Positions 26,191-33,930 of a DNA stretch of 64,000 nt are shown here, piece after piece. The position numbers and the translations under genes were made by a program. The notes under the pieces are model-generated. The model saw only the letters and a program-made list of their open reading frames with translations. It was not told where the DNA came from and did no database searches. Source of the DNA: Maribacter stanieri (GTDB lineage Bacteria > Bacteroidota > Bacteroidia > Flavobacteriales > Flavobacteriaceae); the NCBI RefSeq assembly GCF_900112245.1, contig NZ_FOYX01000001.1, positions 2,033,856-2,097,855 of the forward strand, in the 5' to 3' direction. Position 1 is the first letter of the stretch; each line of letters starts with the position of its first letter.

Positions 26191-27363
26191 ATGTATACTG
26201 CTGAAAAACTACCATTGCCAAAATCTACCTTTGAATCTTTAATGGCAAAAAAAGCCCTTCATTGTGTTTCCATATATCTTACAATGGATAAAAAAGGAAT
26301 GGAACAAAATCTTCACCTAGCTCAAGCTATATTAAAAAATTGTCTAGAAGAGGTGCGCACGGTATTATTGCAATATCAATTACACGATAATGAAGTAGAA
26401 GATTATCTTGATCCAATAACACAATTATTAGATAGAGTGGATTTATGGCGAAACCCATCGGATGGACTGGCTATTTTCTTAAATCCAGATACTGGATTGC
26501 AGTATTTTCAAGTACCACTTTTATTTGAAATACAAACATATGTAGCAAACCATTTTTATCTAAAGCCTTTATTACCAATGTACCACAATAACGGTACCTA
26601 TTACCTACTTGAACTTAGTAGAGATTATGTTAAGTTGTACAAAGCATCACGATATCAATTTAAGGATTTATTTGTTGAAGATTTTGCGCCAAAGCGGCTA
26701 GAAGAAGCCGTTGGGTTTGATTATAGACCGAAAATGTTACAATTTAGAAATGCGCAGAATTTGGGTAGGGCTGGTGTATTTCACGGTCATGGAGAAGGAA
26801 AGGATGATGATAAAAAAGAGATGGTAAAATTTTTTAGGGTTTTAGATAAAGGGATAAAAAAGACAATTGAAAATCAAAATGCACCTTTAATATTAGCCTG
26901 TACCGACTATTTGTATAGTATTTATAAACAGACAAGTACTTATAAAAATATTTATGATCGGCATTTGGGGGGTGATCCAGAATTTAAAGTAAAGACTTCA
27001 TTACATCAAGATTCTTGGGAGTTAATCGAACCCTATTTTAAAATTTTAGAATCTGAAATGATACAAAAATTTAAGGATTTAAGTTATTCGCAAAAAACCT
27101 CATACGAAATAGATGAAATACTTAAAGCAATTTTTCAAGGTACTGTAGAGGTTCTATTCGTTGAAAATGAAAGTGATGTTTTTGGTACGTTCAATTTAAA
27201 AACCAATAGAGTAACTGTAGAGAAATCAAAAGATATAAGTAATACTTCTTTAACCAATTTAGCTGCTATAGAATGCTATAAGCTTGGTGGAAAGGTATTT
27301 CTTTTACCTGCTGAACATATGCCAATGAAAAATAGTAATCTAAATGCAATATTTAGGTATTGA
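26191..27363 (+). CDS. Bacterial archaeo-eukaryotic release factor-like protein (baeRF family 7 type)
   Basis: 390 residues, soluble. The order fits the baeRF family: an N-terminal alpha/beta domain with SIYLTMDKKG, a central region with YYLLELSRDYVKLYKASRY and a short HGHGEGKDD stretch where the GGQ-like loop would be, and a C-terminal L7Ae-like domain with TVEVLFVENESDVFG and IECYKLGGKVFLLPAEHMP. The family was described from comparative genomics as ribosome-linked stress factors, with experimental data sparse. The loop here reads HGHGEG instead of GGQ. It is preceded by an island-type operator and by the receiver gene. Confidence 0.72.
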   Translation: MYTAEKLPLPKSTFESLMAKKALHCVSIYLTMDKKGMEQNLHLAQAILKNCLEEVRTVLLQYQLHDNEVEDYLDPITQLLDRVDLWRNPSDGLAIFLNPDTGLQYFQVPLLFEIQTYVANHFYLKPLLPMYHNNGTYYLLELSRDYVKLYKASRYQFKDLFVEDFAPKRLEEAVGFDYRPKMLQFRNAQNLGRAGVFHGHGEGKDDDKKEMVKFFRVLDKGIKKTIENQNAPLILACTDYLYSIYKQTSTYKNIYDRHLGGDPEFKVKTSLHQDSWELIEPYFKILESEMIQKFKDLSYSQKTSYEIDEILKAIFQGTVEVLFVENESDVFGTFNLKTNRVTVEKSKDISNTSLTNLAAIECYKLGGKVFLLPAEHMPMKNSNLNAIFRY

Positions 27364-27419
27364 CCTTTCAACTTGGAACTGGCAAATATTTACTAAGAGA
27401 ATATTTGGTGACATTAAGA

Positions 27420-27464
27420 TTATTTAGATCAGTTAAATTATTTTTTGATTGATCGAATCTTTTA
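27420..27464 (+). promoter_or_regulatory. Near-consensus CRP/FNR-type operator before the split LytTR gene
   Basis: TTATTTAGATCA (27420-27431) has one mismatch to the palindrome and lies 53 nt before ATG 27484, the usual distance. ATCTTTTA (27457-27464) is a weak box. Confidence 0.35.
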
Positions 27465-27483
27465 AGAAACTAAAAAAAAAGAC

Positions 27484-27663
27484 ATGAAACTAAAGTGTAT
27501 TGTATTGGAGAATTCGATTAAACAGCAAAAGATAATGGAGAAAATGGTTAACTGCCATCCTAATTTAGAATTATCTGGAGTGTATAACAATGCGTTAGAA
27601 GCCAATCGACATATAAAAAATTCTAATATTGATTTAATGTTTTTAAGTGTAGATATGCCATGA
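27484..27663 (+). CDS. N-terminal half of a split LytTR response regulator
   Basis: 59 codons, MKLKCIVLENSIKQQKIMEK to LMFLSVDMP-stop, corresponding to the first half of a receiver domain up to the phosphorylation site. Receivers normally have an Asp where this reads Ser (FLSVDMP versus the usual FLDxxMP). The stop overlaps the next start as ATGA (27660-27663). One extra base would join the two parts into a normal LytTR regulator. Confidence 0.65.
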   Translation: MKLKCIVLENSIKQQKIMEKMVNCHPNLELSGVYNNALEANRHIKNSNIDLMFLSVDMP

Positions 27664-28175
27664 TTTCTGGATTTGATTTTTTGGAATCTATAGAGCATCC
27701 GACGAAAACAATATTGATGTCAAATAATGCTGATTATGCAGTTAAAGCATTTGAATATACTATTTCTTATTATTTGCTAAAACCTATAACATTAATCAGT
27801 TTTAATATTGCGGTCAGAAAGGTCTTAAAACACCATAACCTGATATATCCAAAAAATGGCGAGGGTGAATTTGTATTATTGAAAAGTAATTTAAAAAAAG
27901 TAAAAGTTGTATTACGCGATATTAAATGGGTAAAGGCAATAGGTGATTATGTAAAAATCGTAACCGATAAGCAAAATTTTGTTGTTCAATTTACTATGAA
28001 GCGATTTGAAAAAATGTTACCAGATGACAAATTTTTAAGAATTCATAAATCATATATAGTAAACCTTAGAAATGTTGATCAGTTTAATGGTAGACATGTT
28101 GAGATAAATGGAAACTCGTTGCCTTTGAGCAGGAGTAAAAAGGAGTTGCTTGAAAATAAATTAATGTTCAGCTGA
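27660..28175 (+). CDS. C-terminal part of the LytTR response regulator (half receiver plus LytTR DNA-binding domain)
   Basis: 171 residues. The first 55 are the rest of the receiver: MISGFDFLESI, then a switch Lys in YYLLKPIT. Residues 70-171 are a LytTR domain: IKWVKAIGDYVKIVTD, FLRIHKSYIVNLRNVDQF and LPLSRSKKELLENKL. LytTR domains bind direct repeats in promoters. The start overlaps the preceding stop by ATGA, so coupled translation into two chains is possible. A truncating indel is the simpler explanation. Confidence 0.75.
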   Translation: MISGFDFLESIEHPTKTILMSNNADYAVKAFEYTISYYLLKPITLISFNIAVRKVLKHHNLIYPKNGEGEFVLLKSNLKKVKVVLRDIKWVKAIGDYVKIVTDKQNFVVQFTMKRFEKMLPDDKFLRIHKSYIVNLRNVDQFNGRHVEINGNSLPLSRSKKELLENKLMFS

Positions 28176-28291
28176 AAACAAATTTATCTACTATGATATC
28201 GTATTAGATAATTAAAAGAAGAAGGTTTGGTAAAATTTGTTTTGAATTGGTTTATCTATTGGTTTGAATTTTTGATAAAAAATATTTATTG

Positions 28292-28334
28292 TGATTCAGG
28301 TCTTTTTACGGCTCTTTAATTCTTTCGACTTTTA
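28292..28334 (+). promoter_or_regulatory. Near-consensus CRP/FNR-type promoter of the methyltransferase gene
   Basis: TGATTCAGGTCT (28292-28303, one mismatch), a 23-nt gap, then GACTTTTA (28327-28334), before ATG 28356. Confidence 0.4.
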
Positions 28335-28355
28335 AGTAATCAATAAAAATAAGTT

Positions 28356-28976
28356 ATGATGAATACAGAAATCTTTAATCAGAATGTTGAAGCATATGAG
28401 CAATGGTACAAAGATTACCCTCAGGTATTTGAATCAGAACTTTTGGCGATAAAAGAACAGTTACAGAAACTGCCAGAGAACCTTAAAGGTATTGAAGTGG
28501 GTTTGGGAACAGGTAGATTTTCAGAACTTTTAGGTATAAAAGAAGGAGTAGAACCATCAAAAGAAATGGCTGCATTGGCTATTAAAAGAGGGGTTTCGGT
28601 TTTAAACGGTTATGCCGAACAGTTACCTTTTGGAGATTTAAAATTCGATTTTGTTCTATTTGTTACAGTTTGTCATTTAGATAACATAAAACACGCATTT
28701 GCCGAAGCATATAGGGTTCTTAAACCTGCAGGAGCAATAGTAATCGGTTTTTTGGATAGAGAAAGAAGTGTAGCTCAACAATATCTAGAAAGACGTCATA
28801 GAAGTACTTTTTATACTGTTAGTAGAATAGAGGTTCTTTTGAAAGAAGCAGGCTTTAAAAGTTTGGAATTCAACCAAACACTATTTGGCAACTTAGATGA
28901 CATAAAAGAGGTTCAAATGTCTAAAGAAGGTTTTGGAGAAGGATCTTTTATAGTTGTAAAAGCCACTAAAAAATAG
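28356..28976 (+). CDS. SAM-dependent methyltransferase (class I)
   Basis: 206 residues (ATG 28356 or 28359). SAM-binding motif I is GIEVGLGTGRFSELL near residue 42, motif II is the acidic end GVEPSKEM, motif III is FDFVLFVTVCHLDN, and AYRVLKPAGAIVIGF is the post-motif strand. This matches the Methyltransf_11 group. The methyl acceptor is unknown. It is transcribed alone and converges on the phosphoribosyltransferase gene. Confidence 0.85.
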   Translation: MMNTEIFNQNVEAYEQWYKDYPQVFESELLAIKEQLQKLPENLKGIEVGLGTGRFSELLGIKEGVEPSKEMAALAIKRGVSVLNGYAEQLPFGDLKFDFVLFVTVCHLDNIKHAFAEAYRVLKPAGAIVIGFLDRERSVAQQYLERRHRSTFYTVSRIEVLLKEAGFKSLEFNQTLFGNLDDIKEVQMSKEGFGEGSFIVVKATKK

Positions 28977-29027
28977 CAAATAGTATAACAATTGAGAAGA
29001 TTAAATTATTTGATTGGAAATATTTAA

Positions 29028-29669
29028 TTACATCTCTGAAACTTTTTTAGAATTGAAATAATCTAATATCTGAATGGCTTTTCGGTCGGTTACCTCTTCA
29101 AAGTTTTTATAAAATTGCCCTACGGCCCTAAAATTGTCTGGTTGTAAAATACAAATGACTTCTTCTACATGTTCTAAATTACTTATTTTATTAATAGCAG
29201 ATGGTGGTGCTACGGGTATTGCTATTATAATTTTAGAAGGTTTTTGTTTGTGTACCAAAGCTATTGTTGCCATAAGGGTATTACCGGTTGCAATACCATC
29301 ATCAACAATTATTACCGTCTTATTCTGTAATTTTTTAGGAGAGCGATTTTTATAATATTGTTTGTGTCGCTCTTTTAGTGTTCTACGAATACGTTCGGTC
29401 TCTCTTTCAATATAATAATTATCTAAAATATTAGAATTTGAAAGTATTATACTTTCAAGGCTAACTGCGCCAATCGCATATTCTTTATTATTTGGATGAC
29501 CTATTTTTTTAGTCAGTACCACATCTAATGGCGCATTTAAAAAGGTAGCAACAGATGCTCCAATAGGTAAGCCACCTCTTGGTATTGCCAACACTATTAC
29601 TTCATCATCTTTGTATTTTGCTAATAGTGTTGCTAATTGATTTCCTGCATCATTTCTATCTTTAAACAT
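29028..29669 (-). CDS. Phosphoribosyltransferase-family protein
   Basis: 213 residues from ATG 29669 (MFKDRNDAGNQLA). I chose this start because the hydrolase gene stops at 29687 and the longer in-frame start would overlap it. PRPP-binding motif VIIVDDGIATGNT is near residue 122, and there is a flexible-loop region with KKIGHPNNKEYAIGAV. The family hydrolyses or transfers phosphoribosyl groups; this subgroup is often paired or fused with an alpha/beta hydrolase, as here, and its substrate is not established. Confidence 0.82.
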   Translation of the reverse strand: MFKDRNDAGNQLATLLAKYKDDEVIVLAIPRGGLPIGASVATFLNAPLDVVLTKKIGHPNNKEYAIGAVSLESIILSNSNILDNYYIERETERIRRTLKERHKQYYKNRSPKKLQNKTVIIVDDGIATGNTLMATIALVHKQKPSKIIIAIPVAPPSAINKISNLEHVEEVICILQPDNFRAVGQFYKNFEEVTDRKAIQILDYFNSKKVSEM

Positions 29670-29686
29670 TGTTTTGTTTTTTAATT

Positions 29687-30328
29687 TTACAAATACATAG
29701 CAAACCAACTAGCTGATATTTGTGCCACTTCATTTAATTTGCCCGATTCTTCGAATAAGTGACTTGCATTGGGTATTATTTCTAGTTTTCTTTGACATTG
29801 TAATTTCTGATAAGCTTTTTCATTAAGCTCAATAACAACTTCATCATTGCCGCCAACTATTATTAATGTGGCAGCTGTTATCTTATTAATGTCGTTTAAA
29901 GCAAGGTCTGGTTGCCCCCCTCTTGAAACTACCGCTTTAATTGTTTTTTCGTAAAATGCAGCGGCCCTTAATGCCGAGGCAGCACCTGTACTTGCTCCAA
30001 AATATCCAAGAGATAAATTTTTTGTTTCTTTTTGTTGTTGAACCCATTGCGTTACGTCAATAAGGCGTAGGGTCAGTAAATCTATATCAAATCTATTTTT
30101 GTAAACACTATCTTCATCTTCTGTCAATAGATCAAAAAGTAAGGTGGCCAAATCATTTTTTCGTAAAACTTCGGCAACAAAGTTGTTACGTGGGCTTAGA
30201 CGACTACTTCCGCTACCATGAGAAAAAATGACCAAACCAATAGGATTTTTAGGTATAACTAAGTTTCCTTTTAGTATAACTCCGTCTATCTGTATATTGA
30301 TGACTTTACGTTTATAGTCATTATTCAT
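29687..30328 (-). CDS. Dienelactone hydrolase-like alpha/beta hydrolase
   Basis: 213 residues. Oxyanion stretch SHGSGSSRLSPRN is near residue 36, nucleophile elbow GYFGASTGAAS (Ser) near 110, Asp in VGGNDEVV near 164 and His in NASHLFEE near 192, so the catalytic triad is complete. It is co-transcribed with the phosphoribosyltransferase gene 17 nt downstream. The pairing recurs in bacterial stress loci, but the physiological reaction is unknown to me. Confidence 0.85.
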   Translation of the reverse strand: MNNDYKRKVINIQIDGVILKGNLVIPKNPIGLVIFSHGSGSSRLSPRNNFVAEVLRKNDLATLLFDLLTEDEDSVYKNRFDIDLLTLRLIDVTQWVQQQKETKNLSLGYFGASTGAASALRAAAFYEKTIKAVVSRGGQPDLALNDINKITAATLIIVGGNDEVVIELNEKAYQKLQCQRKLEIIPNASHLFEESGKLNEVAQISASWFAMYL

Positions 30329-30351
30329 TTTGTAAATTTTTCACAAAGATT

Positions 30352-30394
30352 TAAATGTAATGGTAGGGCTGAATTATACAAATGACCCAAGTCA
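30352..30394 (-). promoter_or_regulatory. CRP/FNR-type promoter of the hydrolase/phosphoribosyltransferase operon
   Basis: Leftward: palindrome TGACTTGGGTCA (30394-30383), a 23-nt gap, then TACATTTA (30359-30352), 23 nt before ATG 30328. Confidence 0.6.
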
Positions 30395-30435
30395 TTTATA
30401 CAGTTTTTGGGAGGTTAATTTACAGGGTCAAATAG

Positions 30436-30525
30436 AATTATTCGATAATTTTAATTTTTAAGTATCTAGAAATTATATCGAATAATTTATGTTCAGTTTA
30501 TCTCAAAATCAATGAGTTGAGATAA
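30436..30525. repeat. Two adjacent inverted repeats downstream of the Mla operon
   Basis: Stem one pairs 30436-30451 (AATTATTCGATAATTT) with 30470-30487 with a small bulge. Stem two is TTATCTCAA/TTGAGATAA (30498-30506 and 30517-30525). Their position after the last gene of the lipid transport operon (ending 30629 on the minus strand) suggests transcription termination, although T tracts are weak. Confidence 0.45.
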
Positions 30526-30628
30526 GAAAAGCATACTGTGCATTGAAAGCGGGATTTAAATTTTCATTATTTTTTGTTGACACTTAAATATCTTAAAAAT
30601 TCATGCGCGTTTAATACAAGCCTTCTGT

Positions 30629-31609
30629 TTATAGATTGTTTAATTTTTTTTCTTGTTTCTCTAATTTTCTAAAGTAGCCTCTAGTTAAAAAATTATGCTT
30701 TAGTGCTTCCATGTTTTCGTTGAATCTTTCTGTACCCTGTTCTATATTTTCCATGCTTTTCTCAAGCTGGTTTACAAACAAAGAGTCATTTGCCAGATAA
30801 GAAATAGCGCCTTGTCCATCATTGATTTCAGAAATGATGAGATTTAAGTTCTTAGACATTTCATCAATTTCAAAAGAGGTTGTCTCTAGGTTTTTAATTA
30901 CGTTTTTTATTTTTTCGCCAGAAATGGTATCGTTGAATAATATGTCAGCAACACTTTCCTTAAAATTTAGTTGCCCAACTATATCGTTTAAATGAGTAAT
31001 AGTTGAATTTGCTTTATAGCTTGTATATTTTAAATTGACCATTGTTTTATACAAGTCGTTCGCCATTATAGTATCATTGAGTAACCTGCCTAAAGTTCCT
31101 TGCCCATTTGTTAAGGTCTTTGAGATTTTCAATAAATCGGCAGTCAGTAAAGCGGCATTTTCATTGGTAATACTTAAAGTACTCATCATATCTTGAGTGC
31201 CTATTTTGTTTGAAGATAATAGTTCATCTCCTGGAGTTATTAAGGAAGAAGTACCTAAACCAGGAATAATATTGATTAACATGCTGCCAACCAATCCATT
31301 TGTGCCAATACTGGCAATGGCATTTTTTTTGATATGGTGACGCATATTATCTTGTATTACCATACGAACTTGTATGGTAGTATCGTTGATCATTTCTATG
31401 CCATTTACAGTGCCAACATTAATACCTGAAAATCGAACGTTATTTCCATTTTGTAGTCCGGTAGCATTTTTAAATACAGCTGTAATTTCAAATGTTTTAC
31501 TAAACATATTTTGTCTATTTCCAATAAGGTATGCTGCAAATAGAAGAAGTATGGTGCCTAAAACAACAAAAATACCCAACCTCAAATTTTCTAATTTTGT
31601 TTTTGCCAT
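30629..31609 (-). CDS. MlaD-type MCE domain lipid transport protein
   Basis: 326 residues. It has an N-terminal transmembrane anchor (about 10-28), then one MCE domain (about 35-115) with FKNATGLQNGNNVRFSGI and the hydrophobic loop GLVGSMLINI. A long helical C-terminal region (about 150-326) probably forms the coiled part of the hexameric lipid channel. It is the periplasmic component of an Mla-like ABC system moving phospholipid between membranes. The ATPase gene ends 4 nt upstream. Confidence 0.88.
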   Translation of the reverse strand: MAKTKLENLRLGIFVVLGTILLLFAAYLIGNRQNMFSKTFEITAVFKNATGLQNGNNVRFSGINVGTVNGIEMINDTTIQVRMVIQDNMRHHIKKNAIASIGTNGLVGSMLINIIPGLGTSSLITPGDELLSSNKIGTQDMMSTLSITNENAALLTADLLKISKTLTNGQGTLGRLLNDTIMANDLYKTMVNLKYTSYKANSTITHLNDIVGQLNFKESVADILFNDTISGEKIKNVIKNLETTSFEIDEMSKNLNLIISEINDGQGAISYLANDSLFVNQLEKSMENIEQGTERFNENMEALKHNFLTRGYFRKLEKQEKKLNNL

Positions 31610-31613
31610 AATT

Positions 31614-32423
31614 TTATTTTTTAAAGAATGCTTCTACTTTTGGGTCTGTCGATGCCGATAATTCTGAATAGGTGCCTTCGGCATAGTTAATTCCATCTAC
31701 TAAAAGAACCATTCGTTCAGAAATTACTCTTGCACAGTCCACATCATGAGTAATAATCAAGGAACTTGTACCGTACTTTTTTTGAATACTTCTCATTAGC
31801 TCAATTATTTCTTTTGCCGTTATGGGATCTAAACCACTGGTAGGCTCGTCATATAGAATAATCTTTGGTTTCAATATTAGTGTTCGTGCTAGTGCTACAC
31901 GTCTTTTCATACCACCAGAAAGTTCATCTGGCATTAAATTCATGGTATGTGCTAAACCAACATTTTCTAAGGCTTCCAAAACAAGCGGAGTCGTATCTTT
32001 TACATTACCCAGTTTGTCTCTGTGTCGTCGCATCGGAAATTCTAAATTTTCGCGAACTGTCATAGAATCATACAAGGCACTGCCCTGAAAAAGAAAACCA
32101 ATATCTGAGCGTAATTTATCTAAGGTTTGTCGATCTAATGTCGATATTTCTTTGCCCATTACTTCTATATAGCCGCTGTCGGGAGCCATTAATCCTACTA
32201 GACATTTAATCATAACCGATTTTCCAGAACCCGATTTCCCCATAACAACTAGATTTTCACCTTCGTAAAGCACTAAGTTGAATCCATTTAAAACATGGTT
32301 GTCACCAAAAGTTTTGGTGACATTATTTATGCGAATGACTGCGTTTCCTTCTAAATGGTCTATCAACTTATGCTGTTCATTATTTTTTATTTTTTGTGTA
32401 TCCTTATTCATATCATAATTCAT
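31614..32423 (-). CDS. MlaF-type ABC transporter ATP-binding protein
   Basis: About 269 residues from ATG 32423 (or ATG 32411). Walker A is GKSGSGKS, signature LSGGMKRRVALARTL, Walker B IILYDEPTSGLDP, and the switch His is in ITHDVDC. The start overlaps the permease stop by 11 nt. It energises the MlaE permease with MlaD as the substrate channel. Confidence 0.9.
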   Translation of the reverse strand: MNYDMNKDTQKIKNNEQHKLIDHLEGNAVIRINNVTKTFGDNHVLNGFNLVLYEGENLVVMGKSGSGKSVMIKCLVGLMAPDSGYIEVMGKEISTLDRQTLDKLRSDIGFLFQGSALYDSMTVRENLEFPMRRHRDKLGNVKDTTPLVLEALENVGLAHTMNLMPDELSGGMKRRVALARTLILKPKIILYDEPTSGLDPITAKEIIELMRSIQKKYGTSSLIITHDVDCARVISERMVLLVDGINYAEGTYSELSASTDPKVEAFFKK

Positions 32424-33216
32424 AGAAAATATCAGAAACAAATACTGCAATAAAATCAACTATAAATAATAATAAAGATGCCATGACCACGGCCGTGTTT
32501 GCAGCTATACCGACGCCTACAGTTCCTTTTTTACAATGATAGCCCTTAAAACAACCAACCAGACCAATGACAAAACCAAAAAAGAATGATTTTACGGTTG
32601 CAGGTATTAAATCTCCAAAGCTAAGTGCATCAAAAACTGTATTAAAATAGAGTTGAAAGGAAACTTGACCTTTCAGGTTCTCTACAAGCGCCGAACCTAA
32701 TAATGCAATTAAATCTCCAAATACTACTAAAATTGGAATCATTAATGTTGTAGCTAGAATACGTGTTACAACTAAATACTTAAAAGGGTTGGTGCCTGAT
32801 ACTTCCATTGCATCTATCTGTTCTGTAACTCTCATGGAACCTAATTCGGCACCTATACCCGATGCAATTCTACCAGCGCAAATTAGGGCGGTTATTACAG
32901 GACCTATTTCCCTTACTATAGAAATACCTACCATATTCGGCATCATTGATACTGCGCCAAACTGAATCATTGTAGGTCTAGACTGTAATGTAAGTACCAA
33001 ACCTATAATGAAACCGGTCATACCTACTAGCATTAAAGATCGGTTACCCATTTGATAACATTGGCGCAATAACTCTTTAAATTCGAAAGGCACAGAGAAT
33101 AGTTCTTTAAAAAAACGACGTGCGAAAAAAGACAGTTCTCCAATTTGTATAAAAAACTGTTTTATTCGCTCAAGTATTTTAGATATTTCAAATACTGAGG
33201 GTATTCTCTCTGCCAT
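32413..33216 (-). CDS. MlaE-type permease
   Basis: About 267 residues from ATG 33216 (MAERIPSVFEIS). Five to six membrane segments carry the MlaE family stretches IGLVLTLQSRP, REIGPVITALICAGRIASG, GSMRVTEQIDAMEVSG and GCFKGYHCKKGTVGVG. It is the first gene of the permease-ATPase-MCE operon. An in-frame TTG at 33222 lies inside the predicted -7 box. ATG 33216 sits at or within a few nt of the predicted transcription start, so the mRNA may be almost leaderless. Confidence 0.88.
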   Translation of the reverse strand: MAERIPSVFEISKILERIKQFFIQIGELSFFARRFFKELFSVPFEFKELLRQCYQMGNRSLMLVGMTGFIIGLVLTLQSRPTMIQFGAVSMMPNMVGISIVREIGPVITALICAGRIASGIGAELGSMRVTEQIDAMEVSGTNPFKYLVVTRILATTLMIPILVVFGDLIALLGSALVENLKGQVSFQLYFNTVFDALSFGDLIPATVKSFFFGFVIGLVGCFKGYHCKKGTVGVGIAANTAVVMASLLLFIVDFIAVFVSDIFYEL

Positions 33217-33219
33217 ACC

Positions 33220-33262
33220 CAAATGTAAAAGGAAACAGTAGTTCTTAAAATGACTAATGTCA
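33220..33262 (-). promoter_or_regulatory. CRP/FNR-type promoter of the Mla operon
   Basis: Leftward: palindrome TGACATTAGTCA (33262-33251), a 23-nt gap, then a perfect box TACATTTG (33227-33220). This is the rightmost site of the regulon in the window. Confidence 0.62.
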
Positions 33263-33358
33263 TGGCGGATCTTTAAAAATTGTTATGTCAAAGAAATTAG
33301 ATCTAAAGTGTAGTTATGACAAAACTTTTTTATTCTTAAGACGAATTTAAAATCAAAA

Positions 33359-33388
33359 AACCCTACAAATTTAGTAGTTTGTAGGGTT
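33359..33388 (-). terminator. Intrinsic terminator, minus strand, next to a tRNA 3'-end fragment
   Basis: 11-bp stem AACCCTACAAA/TTTGTAGGGTT with an 8-nt loop. On the minus strand it is followed by TTTTTTGATTTT. There is no gene immediately upstream on that strand; the only thing before it is the tRNA-like fragment at 33400-33420, as if it once terminated a tRNA transcript. Confidence 0.7.
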
Positions 33389-33399
33389 CTGTTACTAGT

Positions 33400-33420
33400 G
33401 ACTCGACAGGATTCAAACCT
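33400..33420 (-). other. tRNA 3'-end remnant, candidate attachment site
   Basis: On the minus strand this reads AGGTTTGAATCCTGTCGAGT plus C, the T-loop (TTTGAAT), the 3' strand of the T-stem and an acceptor-like strand of a tRNA. The 5' strand of the T-stem is broken (upstream reads AAAAGG where ACAGG is required), and no further tRNA arms are present up to 33.6 kb. Such 3' fragments are left when a tyrosine-recombinase element integrates into a tRNA gene. Which tRNA is not determined. Confidence 0.5.
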
Positions 33421-33930
33421 TTTATTAGAAATGCTTGAATACAAAGGATTCTGCTAAATTTTATTTTTTCTGTTGTCGATTTGTTGACCTGAATTAAAAA
33501 TCTCTAGATTTAAATATAGCTGATAAAACTGATATTTTTAAATTTTGTTAGCAACTAATTTTCTTTAAAGGCTATGCTAGTGTCAATGACGATTTCTTTT
33601 CAAAGATTTGTGAATTGAGGGCAAAACCAAGTACCTTGACGAGCTAAGTATTTTATTAGTGTTGCTTTTTTCTCAAAATAGCTTTTATTACATGAGTTTC
33701 TTATTGAGAAAGCTTGAAGTTTAGTATTAAAATGGGTAAACATTATATCTATATAAAAAAATCGGTCAATAGTTGTGATGTTAGGTAGTCAAAAGTATTA
33801 GCTTTCTTCAAATTTGCCTTATAGTCCACCATTATATTAATTTTATATGCGGTACAAAATTTTCTGATGCCAACTTATTTTAGGCGAGATTTAATTCCGA
33901 TAAAATTTCATTTTTAATTTATTCTAAAAA
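33421..33930. other. Intergenic region without recognisable genes
   Basis: I find no plausible reading frame, RNA gene or repeat here. A TGACCTGAATTA at 33485 resembles the island operator but has two mismatches and no -7 box at the proper distance. The stretch separates the stress island from the rhamnose operon and may be the remains of a mobile element. Confidence 0.4.

Noticed and set aside
33485-33496. TGACCTGAATTA resembling the island operator in the gap before the rhamnose operon
   Set aside because: It has two mismatches in the right half-site, no -7 box at 23 nt on either side and no gene at a suitable distance.
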